DNA from: Acinetobacter bereziniae | GTDB taxonomy: Bacteria > Pseudomonadota > Gammaproteobacteria > Pseudomonadales > Moraxellaceae | Direction of reading: 5' to 3' | DNA length: 50,184 nucleotides | NCBI GenBank assembly: GCA_009912575.1 | Contig: WNDP01000013.1 | Location: forward strand, 1-50,184 | Shown here: positions 29,306 through 38,306 of the stretch, piece by piece | How the letters are laid out: each line of letters begins with the position of its first letter | Numbering within the stretch: position 1 is the first letter of the stretch | Position numbers and translations under genes: made by a program | The notes under the pieces: model-generated | The model's database searches: none | Seen by the model: the letters and a program-made list of their open reading frames with translations, nothing else | What the model was told of the DNA's origin: nothing

Positions 29306-30334
29306 TCATATTTTGATTGCAGAGATCAATTTTTTCATGGCTGTCGGTATACCCATTTGTGTAGCTTTTTGTGGCGAGAGCCATTCACCTCCCAGCTCAG
29401 CTTGGAGATACTCTGTTTGGTCTTTTTCAACCTGAATGATGTGTGCGGTTAATATCCAAGTAAAATGAGTGAAACTATGCGAAATTTGCACAGATTCAAC
29501 GGTTGAAACAAGTTTTAATCTTTCGCAAAGCTGTTGGAATTCGGCCTCACTTTCAAAAATCGGTAAACTCCATAATCCACCCCACAAGCCACTATTAGGA
29601 CGTTGTTCCCACAACCATTGCCCTTGAGACTCAATGAGCAAGACCTTGCCAGTTTTCACTGGAACAGGTTTTTTAGGTTTCTTATAAGGAAGTTGTGTTT
29701 CGATCCCTTGTTGATGGGCTTGGCAATGTTGTTGCATTGGACAATATAAACATAATGGTTTTTTGGGGGTGCAGATGGTTGCACCTAAATCCATAATGGC
29801 CTGAGTATAGTCATGATTGCGTTCAGTTGGGCACAAACTTTCAGCCAATAGCCACATTTCTCGTTCATGTACAGGTTTACTGAGGTCATCTTCAATAGCA
29901 AAAAATCGCGATAAAACACGTTTTACATTGCCATCCATAATGACACCATATTGGCGTAATCCCAGTGACATGAGTGCGCCTGCGGTAGAACGCCCAATAC
30001 CTGAGAGTTCCATCCATTGTTCTAGCGTAGTTGGAAAGGTGCCTTGCTGACTGACAACAGTCGCTGCTTTATGTAAATTTCTCGCACGTGCGTAATAGCC
30101 CAAGCCTGCCCAATAAGGCGCAACGTCATCCCATGAAGCTTGACCTAAATCATCTACCGTTGGGAAGCGTTGAATAAATTTATCAAAATATTGCAGAACC
30201 GTTTTAACTTGAGTTTGTTGCAACATAATTTCAGATACCCATACTTTGTAGGGATCATCTGCCACTTGCCAAGGAAGGTCATGGCGTCCGTGTTGATCAA
30301 ACCAAGTCAGTAGCGCATTTGAAAATTGCGACAT
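29306..30334 (-). CDS. mutY: Adenine DNA glycosylase MutY
   Basis: This 342-residue repair glycosylase excises adenine mispaired with 8-oxoguanine. The catalytic Glu35 (WVSEIMLQQTQV), the helix-hairpin-helix ELSGIGRSTAGA near 109-120 and Asp134 (VIMDGNVKRVL) are present. The 4Fe-4S cysteines follow the C-x6-C-x2-C-x5-C pattern near 188-204. A C-terminal Nudix-like 8-oxoG recognition domain (LWGGLWSLP, residues about 250) follows. The frame is intact and length typical. Confidence 0.96.
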   Translation of the reverse strand: MSQFSNALLTWFDQHGRHDLPWQVADDPYKVWVSEIMLQQTQVKTVLQYFDKFIQRFPTVDDLGQASWDDVAPYWAGLGYYARARNLHKAATVVSQQGTFPTTLEQWMELSGIGRSTAGALMSLGLRQYGVIMDGNVKRVLSRFFAIEDDLSKPVHEREMWLLAESLCPTERNHDYTQAIMDLGATICTPKKPLCLYCPMQQHCQAHQQGIETQLPYKKPKKPVPVKTGKVLLIESQGQWLWEQRPNSGLWGGLWSLPIFESEAEFQQLCERLKLVSTVESVQISHSFTHFTWILTAHIIQVEKDQTEYLQAELGGEWLSPQKATQMGIPTAMKKLISAIKI

Positions 30335-30493
30335 ATCAATCTAGGGTTAAAATAGGTTGCTCAGTATAACCAAGTTCGAATGGATTACAGAAAATTATCT
30401 GAATGCTTTGCATGAGATTTGTGTGAGTTCAGCTATTCCGAATAGTCAGAATCTAATTGTATAGTCAATTTGAGCGAGGCAATATATTGAATT

Positions 30494-30520
30494 AAAAAAG
30501 ACGCAGCAGCGTCTTTTTTA
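30494..30520. terminator. Bidirectional terminator downstream of the HIT gene
   Basis: AAAAAAGACGC at 30494-30504 pairs with GCGTCTTTTTT at 30509-30519 around an AGCA loop, giving U-tracts on both strands. It ends the minus-strand HIT gene just before mutY's upstream region. Confidence 0.88.
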
Positions 30521-30536
30521 TAGGATGAGCAAAGGA

Positions 30537-30905
30537 TTAATTTTCGTTGATGATACCCCAACGCTGATCCAGTTTGAGCGGCTCATTTTTATAGCGTGGA
30601 ATGATATGGATATGAAAATGCTGGTTTTGTTGCTCACCAAAAACATCACCATCATTAAAGGCAATATGAAAACCTTCAGGTTGATGACGGATTTTGAGTT
30701 CATTACGTGCCAACTCTAACAGCGAAGAAAGACTTTTACGCTCTTTTTCTGAAACTTCAAAAAAAGAATCGATATGGCGCAGAGGAATAATGACTGAATG
30801 ACCTTTCGATAAAGGGTTGTGTTCAGGCAAAATTGCACCAAATTCATTTTTATCAATGATGTCAAATTCTTCAAATTCACAATAAGGGCATTTTTTCTCA
30901 GTCAT
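30537..30905 (-). CDS. HIT-family (histidine triad) hydrolase
   Basis: This 122-residue protein carries the histidine-triad active site HFHIHIIPRY near residues 95-104. It is preceded by a CPYCEF N-terminus (Cys-x-x-Cys possibly binding zinc) and KGHSVIIPLRHI near 34-45. HIT proteins hydrolyse nucleotide phosphoramidates or dinucleoside polyphosphates. The physiological substrate here is unknown. AAGGAG precedes the ATG. It lies 48 bp downstream of the dienelactone hydrolase gene. Confidence 0.9.
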   Translation of the reverse strand: MTEKKCPYCEFEEFDIIDKNEFGAILPEHNPLSKGHSVIIPLRHIDSFFEVSEKERKSLSSLLELARNELKIRHQPEGFHIAFNDGDVFGEQQNQHFHIHIIPRYKNEPLKLDQRWGIINEN

Positions 30906-30953
30906 TTTAAACTCCTTGTTTTGTTGTCTTAATCCACGCAGAAAATATTTGAA

Positions 30954-31682
30954 TTACCCCAGTGCACGATCTAATAAATCATACATTGCAGTCAATCCTG
31001 CTTGATCTGCTTCTGCGTTATAACCAAGATCAACGCCATTGGCTTTTGCTTTTTCATCTGCTTGTGGGTTACTAAAGCCATGCTTAGCATCTTTAAGGAT
31101 GATCACTTCAGATTTTACTTGGGCATGATTCATTTCTTGTTTGAAGGATTCAACATCTGCCAAAGACACCATAGAGTCTTTTTCACCATGAAGCACTAAA
31201 ACTTCAGCTTTAAATTTTCCTGATTGTGCTGGATTTTGTGGGGACAGGTTGGCGTGGAAAGTAACGACTGCTTTTAAGTCAGCCCCAGAACGAGCTAAAT
31301 CGAGCATGACTTTTCCGCCATAGCAAAAGCCAATAGCAGCTAAACGTTGTCCATCTACCTCAGGTTGAGCAGCAAGTGCAGCAGAGGTACGATCTACAAT
31401 GGTATCGGCATCTTTAAACGTTTGCATCATCCACTCATTGGCTTGAGCTGCAACACTAGTTACCTTTTTATCACCATACATATCGATTGCCAAAGCAGCA
31501 AAGCCATGTTCTGCAAGCTCTCTAGCACGTTGCTCAGTATATTCATTGCGTCCCCACCATTCTGGGCCAACGATGACACCTGCAACAGGCTGCGTAGATT
31601 CAGGAGCAGCAAAATAACCGATTAAAGTTGTTCCATCTTTTGCTTGGTATTGAATTTCACGAGTTTTAATTGCAACAGCCAT
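30954..31682 (-). CDS. Dienelactone hydrolase family protein
   Basis: This 242-residue alpha/beta hydrolase has the cysteine-nucleophile triad of dienelactone hydrolases: Cys120 in IGFCYGG, Asp169 in GEKDSMV and His201 in AKHGF. The EWWGRNEY segment near 41-48 is typical of the family. True dienelactone hydrolases act in chlorocatechol breakdown; no catabolic cluster is nearby, so a general esterase role is at least as likely. AAAGGA precedes the ATG. Confidence 0.88.
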   Translation of the reverse strand: MAVAIKTREIQYQAKDGTTLIGYFAAPESTQPVAGVIVGPEWWGRNEYTEQRARELAEHGFAALAIDMYGDKKVTSVAAQANEWMMQTFKDADTIVDRTSAALAAQPEVDGQRLAAIGFCYGGKVMLDLARSGADLKAVVTFHANLSPQNPAQSGKFKAEVLVLHGEKDSMVSLADVESFKQEMNHAQVKSEVIILKDAKHGFSNPQADEKAKANGVDLGYNAEADQAGLTAMYDLLDRALG

Positions 31683-31812
31683 CTGTTCAATCCTTTATAT
31701 TTTTGAGAGCGACATTGATTAAAGCACAAATATCGAGGATTCAAATGGCTAATTTGGGAATATTGAATATAGAAAAGTGAGAAATTATGAATGAATCAAA
31801 GACGGTTTATAT

Positions 31813-31839
31813 GAAAAAAGAAGGACCTAAGACCTTCTT
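31813..31839 (-). terminator. Terminator of the DUF1328 gene
   Basis: AAGAAGG at 31818-31824 pairs with CCTTCTT at 31833-31839. The A-run at 31814-31819 gives a U-tract on the minus strand. Confidence 0.7.
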
Positions 31840-31879
31840 AATCATAAATAGAGACTACAATGAAAATGATGAGAAAAGC

Positions 31880-32038
31880 TTAAACTTTCCCTCTGGAAAT
31901 AAATCCGACAATTGCGAGAATAACGGCTACTACAAGAAGAATTACCGCAAAGTCTTTTGACATTCCTGCTACACCGCCAAAACCAAATAAGCTTGCAACT
32001 AAGGCGATCACAGCGAAAATAATTGCCCAACGGAACAT
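31880..32038 (-). CDS. DUF1328/UPF0391 small membrane protein (YtjA-like)
   Basis: This 52-residue peptide has two hydrophobic helices separated by a Gly-rich turn ([12 protein letters not shown]). It begins MFRWAIIF, the hallmark start of the YtjA family. A longer frame from 32140 is rejected: the family start is MFRW, and AGGTAG lies just upstream of that ATG. Family members are widespread, often stress-induced and of unknown function. It is followed by a terminator. Confidence 0.85.
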   Translation of the reverse strand: MFRWAIIFAVIALVASLFGFGGVAGMSKDFAVILLVVAVILAIVGFISRGKV

Positions 32039-32228
32039 GATATCTACCTCCATATTGTTTTTATGCAGTTTCAGTATAGGGAGAAAAACAGCGATGGCTT
32101 GTGAAGTTATGTTTGAAAAGTGTGATAAATAAAGTATCATGTAACTGATTTGTGATGTTTTTTTATTCTCTGGTTCATGTTCTTATGCTGATATAATAAC
32201 AGCATCTCATATGACTTCATTTTTTACC

Positions 32229-32677
32229 ATGAGCCTCGAAATACGTCCTGAATTCTGGAAAAACCATCAGCTGTCTGAACTCATTCAGGCGGAATGGGAG
32301 GCTTTATGTGATGGCTGTGGCTTATGCTGTTTGGTTAAGCTTGAAGATGATGAATCACATGAAATCGCATATACCAAGGTGTCTTGCAAATTACTCGACT
32401 GTAAAACAGCCCAGTGTTCGGACTATCCAAATCGTTTGAACTATGTTCCAGATTGTATTCAATTAAGCCCCGAAAAATTAGCGCAAATTCATTGGTTACC
32501 TTCAAGTTGTGCTTATCGACGTGTCAATGAGGGTAAAAATCTACCCTCTTGGCACTATTTAATTACAGGCTCCAAAATGTGATTAAAGCCAGAAAATCAG
32601 CAGCGGGGCGTTGTATATCTGAGACTGAAGTTAACGAAGAAGAAATTGATGAATATATTGTGCGTTGGGTACGGTAG
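32229..32677 (+). pseudogene. YcgN/UPF0260 family cysteine-cluster protein, frameshifted near the C-terminus
   Basis: The first frame, from MSLEIRPEFW at 32229, encodes the conserved CDGCGLCCLVKL motif near residues 29-40 and later Cys residues (CKLLDCKTAQCSDY). It ends prematurely at ITGSKM. The reading continues one base out as VIKARKSAAGRCISETEV and ends at a TAG at 32675. One extra A in the AAAA run near 32574-32578 would give a normal protein of about 149 residues, close to E. coli YcgN (153). Metal or Fe-S binding is inferred for the family; function unknown. The loss affects only the C-terminal quarter. Confidence 0.78.
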
Positions 32678-32697
32678 AAAATTACCGCAATTATGAA

Positions 32698-32714
32698 TTG
32701 ATAATCATTATCAA
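32698..32714. promoter_or_regulatory. Fur box upstream of the esterase gene
   Basis: The 17-bp perfect palindrome TTGATAATCATTATCAA closely matches the core of the Fur consensus GATAATGATAATCATTATC. It ends 45 bp before the esterase start, in a promoter position. Iron-dependent repression of the downstream gene is inferred. Confidence 0.75.
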
Positions 32715-32759
32715 ATAGTAATATGATAAACCAGCTTTCATGATGCGATCTCATTTAAA

Positions 32760-33689
32760 ATGCTTGGTTTATTTACATTATTGAAAAAAATTACAATGTG
32801 TCTGTGTGCGGTCAGTTTGAGTTTTGCGATGCATTCACTTGCTTATGCTAAACCTGATTTAAAGCCATTAGGACCAAATATCGCAGATCATGGTTCAAGT
32901 TATTATCAATTCCAAGTTCACACCTTTCAGTCAGCCGATCAGCAACGACAGTATAAAGTTTGGTTAGGTGTGCCAAAACACATTAGTAAAAATCAGGCAC
33001 GACCTGCCATTTTTATGCTGGATGGCAATTCAGTGATGGCTCGTTTAGATGAAACATTATTAAAAAAATTATCAGAACAAGACAGCCCTGTTTTAGTGGC
33101 GATCGGCTATCAAACACAGTTACCGTTTGAATCTGCTTCACGTTCCGTCGACTATACGCCAGCAGATGAATCTGGAAAAATTTCAGCCGATCCTCGTAAT
33201 CCTGAGCGCATGTCAGGAGGAAGTCCGCAATTTAGACAAATGATTTTTGAAAAAATCATGCCTTGGGTTCACTCGCAGGTGAAATTGGATGCTCAGCGCA
33301 CTGCATTGTGGGGACATTCTTATGGGGGCTTATTTGTATTAGATACATTGTTGAATCGCCAGTACAATGAGAATAAATTTTCTCATTATTTCGCAGCAAG
33401 TCTATCTTTAACATGGGCAGATTCCCGATTACTGAAAGCAGTTGAGCAGGTAAAACCTGAATCAGTTAAAGATCAAAAGCTCTTGATGATGGAAGGTGAT
33501 CTGGTTCCATCTAGCACAGCGAAAATCAGCCCGAATGCTGATCGGGACATGAACCAAAACAATCGAAAATTGGTTTTAGACTTAGCCAGCAAAGGTGCAA
33601 ATACCAAGCTTTTATTGTATCCACACCTCAGTCATGGTGAGGTGTTTCAAGCCTCATTGATGGATATTTTACAGAATCGATTATTTTAA
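32760..33689 (+). CDS. Secreted siderophore-esterase-like alpha/beta hydrolase
   Basis: This 309-residue exported hydrolase of the putative esterase (Fes/IroE/BesA-like) group has a signal peptide ending LAYA near residue 30. Landmarks are IFMLDGNSVMARL near 84-96, the nucleophile elbow GHSYGG (Ser about 186) and a C-terminal HLSHGEVF histidine. Members cleave enterobactin-type or other trilactone siderophores in the periplasm to release iron. A Fur box lies just upstream, and a decayed TonB receptor is 5 kb away. An alternative start at 32796 would shorten the signal peptide. The specific siderophore is unknown. Confidence 0.82.
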   Translation: MLGLFTLLKKITMCLCAVSLSFAMHSLAYAKPDLKPLGPNIADHGSSYYQFQVHTFQSADQQRQYKVWLGVPKHISKNQARPAIFMLDGNSVMARLDETLLKKLSEQDSPVLVAIGYQTQLPFESASRSVDYTPADESGKISADPRNPERMSGGSPQFRQMIFEKIMPWVHSQVKLDAQRTALWGHSYGGLFVLDTLLNRQYNENKFSHYFAASLSLTWADSRLLKAVEQVKPESVKDQKLLMMEGDLVPSSTAKISPNADRDMNQNNRKLVLDLASKGANTKLLLYPHLSHGEVFQASLMDILQNRLF

Positions 33690-33758
33690 GTTTGAAAGTA
33701 CAATATTGAATGCTTTCCATAGTAGACTAAGCTCAGCATTCATCAATTAAAAAGTAGT

Positions 33759-35033
33759 ATGTCAGACACTCAGATTCCGCTTCCAGAACGTTTACGTCCA
33801 CGTGATTTGTCTGAAATTATCGGACAAGATCATCTGCTTGGTGCTGAGGCACCATTACGTCAAATGATTGATCAAGGGCATTTGCCTTCGATTATTTTCT
33901 GGGGGCCGCCTGGTGTTGGAAAAACCACGATTGCTTTGCTGTTGGCGCAAGCGGTAGATCGCACATTTGTTAGCTTATCTGCGTTAAACACAGGCGTGAA
34001 AGAACTTCGTGAAGTGATTGCTGAAAGTGGTGATTTATTAAAACCTGTGGTGTTTATTGACGAAATCCATCGTTTTAATAAATCACAGCAAGATGCATTA
34101 TTGAATGCTGTTGAAAAAGGTAAAATTACGCTAATAGGGGCGACAACAGAAAATCCCTCATTTGAAGTGAATAGTGCCTTACTCTCACGTTGTCAGGTGT
34201 ATACCTTGAATGCACTCAGTAATGAGGCAATTCAAGAACTGATTTTACGTGCGATTCAACAGGATAAGTTTTTACAAGAGCGACATATTCAGATTGAAGA
34301 ATTTGATGCCTTAATTCAATTTGCAGCAGGTGATGCACGTAAGGCGCTAAACTTAATTGACCTGATTGCCAGTACTTTTGAGTCCGATATTGAAAATATT
34401 GTGACCAACGCCATCGTCGTCAAAGTTGCCCAACAGAATATCGCACGCTATGACAAGCCTGGTGAACAGCATTATGATCTTGTCTCTGCGTTTATTAAGT
34501 CGATCCGTGGTAGTGATCCCGATGCAGCATTGTATTGGATGGCACGAATGTTAAAAGGTGGAGAAGATCCTGTTTTCATTGCCCGTCGTATGTTGATTGC
34601 TGCGTCAGAAGATATTGGTAATTCAAATCCCAATGCGTTGTTGTTGGCAGGAGAGTGTTTCCGTTCGGTTCAGGCCATTGGAATGCCTGAATGTCGAATT
34701 ATTTTAGGGCAATGTGCCGTTTATTTGGCAACTAGTGCCAAAAGCAATAGCACCTATTTAGCCATTAATAAAGCATTAGAGTTGGCTGAGAAAACCTCGA
34801 ATTTACCTGTACCTTTACATTTACGTAACGCACCAACCAAGTTAATGAAGCAACAGGGCTATGGTGTAGATTATCTCTATCCGCACAATTATCCAGAACA
34901 TTTTGTGTTGCAAGACTATTTGCCACCTGAGTTAAAAGGGACAAAATTGTATGAGTCTGCGAGAAATAAACGTGAGGTAGAGGGCGAGTGTTTACAACAA
35001 CACCGTTGGCAACAGGAACAGCAGCAACAATAA
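33759..35033 (+). CDS. rarA: Replication-associated recombination protein A (RarA/MgsA)
   Basis: This 424-residue AAA+ ATPase of the clamp-loader-like RarA/WRNIP1 family acts at stalled forks. Walker A is GPPGVGKTT near residues 49-57, Walker B FIDEIHRFNKSQQDALL near 99-115, sensor 1 GATTEN near 126-131. The C-terminal tetramerisation region contains GSDPDAALYWMARML and ASEDIGNSNP. Length matches E. coli RarA (447) within normal range. The frame is intact. It starts 69 bp after the esterase gene. Confidence 0.95.
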   Translation: MSDTQIPLPERLRPRDLSEIIGQDHLLGAEAPLRQMIDQGHLPSIIFWGPPGVGKTTIALLLAQAVDRTFVSLSALNTGVKELREVIAESGDLLKPVVFIDEIHRFNKSQQDALLNAVEKGKITLIGATTENPSFEVNSALLSRCQVYTLNALSNEAIQELILRAIQQDKFLQERHIQIEEFDALIQFAAGDARKALNLIDLIASTFESDIENIVTNAIVVKVAQQNIARYDKPGEQHYDLVSAFIKSIRGSDPDAALYWMARMLKGGEDPVFIARRMLIAASEDIGNSNPNALLLAGECFRSVQAIGMPECRIILGQCAVYLATSAKSNSTYLAINKALELAEKTSNLPVPLHLRNAPTKLMKQQGYGVDYLYPHNYPEHFVLQDYLPPELKGTKLYESARNKREVEGECLQQHRWQQEQQQQ

Positions 35034-35109
35034 TGTGAATGCTTGTTTTAAAGTAGCTGATCTATGACAGATAAAGGTTTAAAATATCAGCAAAATTTAA
35101 ATTAGGCTG

Positions 35110-37520
35110 ATGCCTTTAAAATGTAGCTTGCTCAAAATACGTTTTAAATGCGCTAGAAATTTTATGAAACTTTCTGTTTTGTCTTGTGCTGTTTTAATTG
35201 CTTTACCTATGCTCAGTTATGCTGAATTGACAACAAAAATTTCGGCAAAAACTCAGCCTAAAATTACTCCTCCAAAATCTAGAATGTTGTATCAACTGAA
35301 CTTCGCTCAGGAAGATACAATTCCTCAAAGTTGGCGTATTCCAGGAAATAATCCAGGTCATATTTATATCGAAAATGGCGTATTAAATATTGATGGACGG
35401 GCAAATGCAATGAGCCCAACCACAATTTTGTTACCTCAAGGATTTGAAAAATATAAAAATTATAAAATAAATTTTAATTTTACTTTAGATCAGCCATTAA
35501 ATGCTTCTCGTTGGGGAAGCGTGATTTATGATGTCACAGAAACGCAGGGTGTGGTGCCAAGCAGTTACTACCAATTTACCTTAAGGGCAGATACTACAGC
35601 GAAAAATGGCACTGAATTTGGTCGTCATAAAGCTAATGCACAATGGGAAGTTAATCAAATCAAAGGGTTTTATGAAAACATTAAAGCGAATCAATGGTAT
35701 ACCGCCAGTGTAGTGGTATCAGGGCAACGGGTTCAACACTATTTGAACCACCAGTTAATGCAGGATGTAGAACTTGACCAAGAATCTACAAAAGGCGGCA
35801 TTGGTTTTTCCGCTTCAGGTATTGTTTTAAAAATTAAAAATATTCAAGTGTCTGAACAGCTCAGTGCCTTACCTGAGCTTACTTATAATAAAGTTACGCA
35901 AGTACAAGAAATTCAAACTAATGTGGCTTTAGCACCCACCATTATTCAAAAAATAAAACACCCAAATAGTGCATTAAATTCAAGTAATCAACAATATTAT
36001 CAATTAGATGCAAAGTTAAATTTACTAGATCAAACTGGGCAAGTGGTCGAAACCTTACAACATTATTTATCCAATCCTCAGCGTAAAACTATTCCTGTGT
36101 TAGAGATTAAAGACCCTAAAAGTATTGAAGCATTAAAATTACTGTCTAAATCTCAGGATATTAGTGATATTACTGTGTTGTCGAAAAGTGATGACCTGCT
36201 TAAATCTGCACATCAAATTATACCGATGGTTCGAACAGCATTGGATTTAAGTCGAGAAAATCTTCAAGATCGCCATCAAGATCTGGTTGAAATTATCCGC
36301 CGTAGCAATCAAGCTTATGCACGAATTGTCGTGGTTCCTCAAAGCCTGAGAGAGAAAGCATCGATTAGTTTTATCCAACGCCATCTGATGACTGTTTGGG
36401 TCGATACGTCGGCTGTTGAGGCACAGGATGTTGCTCGGGTATTGACCACAGGTGTAAATGGCGTTAGCGTTATCACCGCGCAAAGCACCGTTTTTTCGAG
36501 TATATTAAAACAATTCCCGAAAAATACTTTATTGCGTAAACCTTTTATTATAGGGCATCGGGGTGTCCCTAGTTTAGAGGATGAAAATACTTTAGAAAGT
36601 GCCAAACATGCAGTCGCTTTGGGTGCAGACATTGTTGAAAATGATATTTATTTAACTAAAGATCAGCATCTTGTTGTTAAGCATGATGCAACCGTTGATC
36701 GTACTACACGTTCAACAGGAAAAATTGAGGACATGACTCTTGCGCAGGTTCAACAATTAAAATCTAAGGCAAAAGGTTATAAAATACCCACCCTTGCTGA
36801 GTACTTTAGCGCTTTTAAACAGCATCCAAATTTTGTACTGATGATTGAAATGAAAAGTTCCAACCCAGCGTTGGTGGCAAAAATGCAGGATGAAATTAAA
36901 AAGTATCAAGTGGAAAGCCAAGTGGTCACGACATCGTTTAATACCGATCAAATCCTACGAGCACAAACTCAGATGGCTGAGATTCCCCGAGGTACATTTG
37001 TTGGAAATATGCCAAACAGCTCAAATACTTTAGTCAATGCAAAACAAATCAACGCTGATGTGCAAAAGTATAATTCAAGTTATAACCCTGCCTATCGCAA
37101 TGATCTGATCAATATTTTAGATGTGACAAAACATCGTGGTATCAGCTTTTGGCCTTGGGCATTAAATGATGACACATTTAAGAAGCTATATATTGCAGGA
37201 ACCTATGGGATCACCACCAATTCAACACAGCTTTATTCTAAATATGTGGTGGATATACAAGCGCCGAAAAATATTCAAGCCAAAGTGGGGCAACCTGTTG
37301 TAATTGATGCGCAAACCACTCAACAAGATGGAGAAAAAATACACTGCAAGTGAACAATTTTGTGGTTTTAGCAGGCGCTCCAAAATATGAGTTGAAAAAT
37401 GGACAATTGCAGTTTACTGAACAGGGAACTGCATATGTTTTAGCAGGTTATAAATACCAGATTGATCCACAAAACAATTATCAAATTTTTTCTTCACCTG
37501 TAAAAGTTGTTGTGAAATAA
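35110..37520 (+). pseudogene. Large secreted glycerophosphodiester phosphodiesterase-domain protein, 3' frameshift
   Basis: The main frame (747 residues, 35110-37353) has an N-terminal signal (MKLSVLSCAVLIALPMLSYA, ATG 35164; an upstream ATG at 35110 is also possible). A LamG/3-keto-disaccharide-hydrolase-like beta-sandwich region follows (about 50-260), then a spacer. The GDPD domain begins IIGHRGVPSLEDENT near 480, with ENDIYLTKD, VKHDATVDRTT and MIEMKSSNP holding the metal and catalytic residues. The frame breaks at the A-run 37334-37339; one more A would add NTLQVNNFVVLAG and about 56 further residues to a TAA at 37518. The GDPD core is complete, so activity may remain. Confidence 0.78.
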
Positions 37521-37521
37521 G

Positions 37522-38055
37522 TTATGGCGTTGTGTTGGTTTTAAACGGTACTTTTACATCTTTGGGAAAATTTGGAAAAAGGATAAAAAGCATTTTGGGG
37601 TTTTTCTGAAGTCCCGAACCATCTAAGTAAGTCCATTGATGTGAATGTCGTGAGCGAATGGCGACCATAAAAGAAGGAGGTGCTTTTATGGTTTTGCCTG
37701 TCAGCTTCATGGTGATCGTTTTGGGTACAAAGCAGATTTCTTCTTGCTCGACAATATAACTATATAGTGGTGGGCTGGACTCGACTTGTTGAATTTCTAA
37801 GTTTGATTGAGCAAAGATATTTTGTGCATACGTGAGAAGCTTTTGGTAATTTTCTGGCCCACCGACATAGTTGATTAAAGAAGGATGGGTCTTTTGTTGC
37901 ATAAAAGAATAATCATTATTTTTTAAATCTTGCCCTAAGTGCTCTAGGTCGGGGGCGATGATTTTAGGGTAGTCCTGTTGGCAACTTAATTCTTGTGCAT
38001 GTGCGGGGACTAAAATGCTTAATAATAGGATACAAGCATAAACTTTTCTTATCAT
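37522..38055 (-). CDS. Exported protein of unknown function
   Basis: The 177-residue product has a signal peptide cleaved after PAHA (about residue 20). It has two cysteines (Cys 25 and Cys about 108) that could form a disulfide, and no recognised domain. Secondary structure looks mixed alpha/beta with a helical first half. It is convergent with the GDPD gene, one base from its restored stop codon. Function unknown. Confidence 0.68.
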   Translation of the reverse strand: MIRKVYACILLLSILVPAHAQELSCQQDYPKIIAPDLEHLGQDLKNNDYSFMQQKTHPSLINYVGGPENYQKLLTYAQNIFAQSNLEIQQVESSPPLYSYIVEQEEICFVPKTITMKLTGKTIKAPPSFMVAIRSRHSHQWTYLDGSGLQKNPKMLFILFPNFPKDVKVPFKTNTTP

Positions 38056-38112
38056 GTTGGATGAAATCTGAATATTATTGATTTTGAGTATATCGTCAAT
38101 TTATTGAAAAAT

Positions 38113-38230
38113 GCATACCGTAAAATATAATTTGTCTTGATCAATAAAATCAATATGATGAATGATTAGATGCTTTGATTATAGCTTTCTTAGAACAAGT
38201 TTATCCGTAATTCAATCTTAGCGATATTTG
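38113..38230 (+). repeat. Dispersed intergenic repeat, copy C
   Basis: The left half is strong: GCATACCGTAAAATATAATTT-like from 38113, then TTGATCAATAAAATCAATATGATG, almost the same as copies A and B. The right half is more diverged (TTGGCTATGCTC near the end). It lies between the exported-protein gene and the TonB receptor terminator. Confidence 0.6.
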
Positions 38231-38254
38231 GCTATGCTCAAAACCAGCAATCAT

Positions 38255-38282
38255 CAAAAAAACCGAGTGATTTCACTCGGTT
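38255..38282 (-). terminator. Terminator of the TonB receptor gene
   Basis: AACCGAGTGA at 38261-38270 pairs perfectly with TCACTCGGTT at 38273-38282 around TT. The A-run 38255-38262 supplies the minus-strand U-tract. Confidence 0.88.
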
Positions 38283-38306
38283 CGATGTTCGTTATGGGCT
38301 ATAAGC

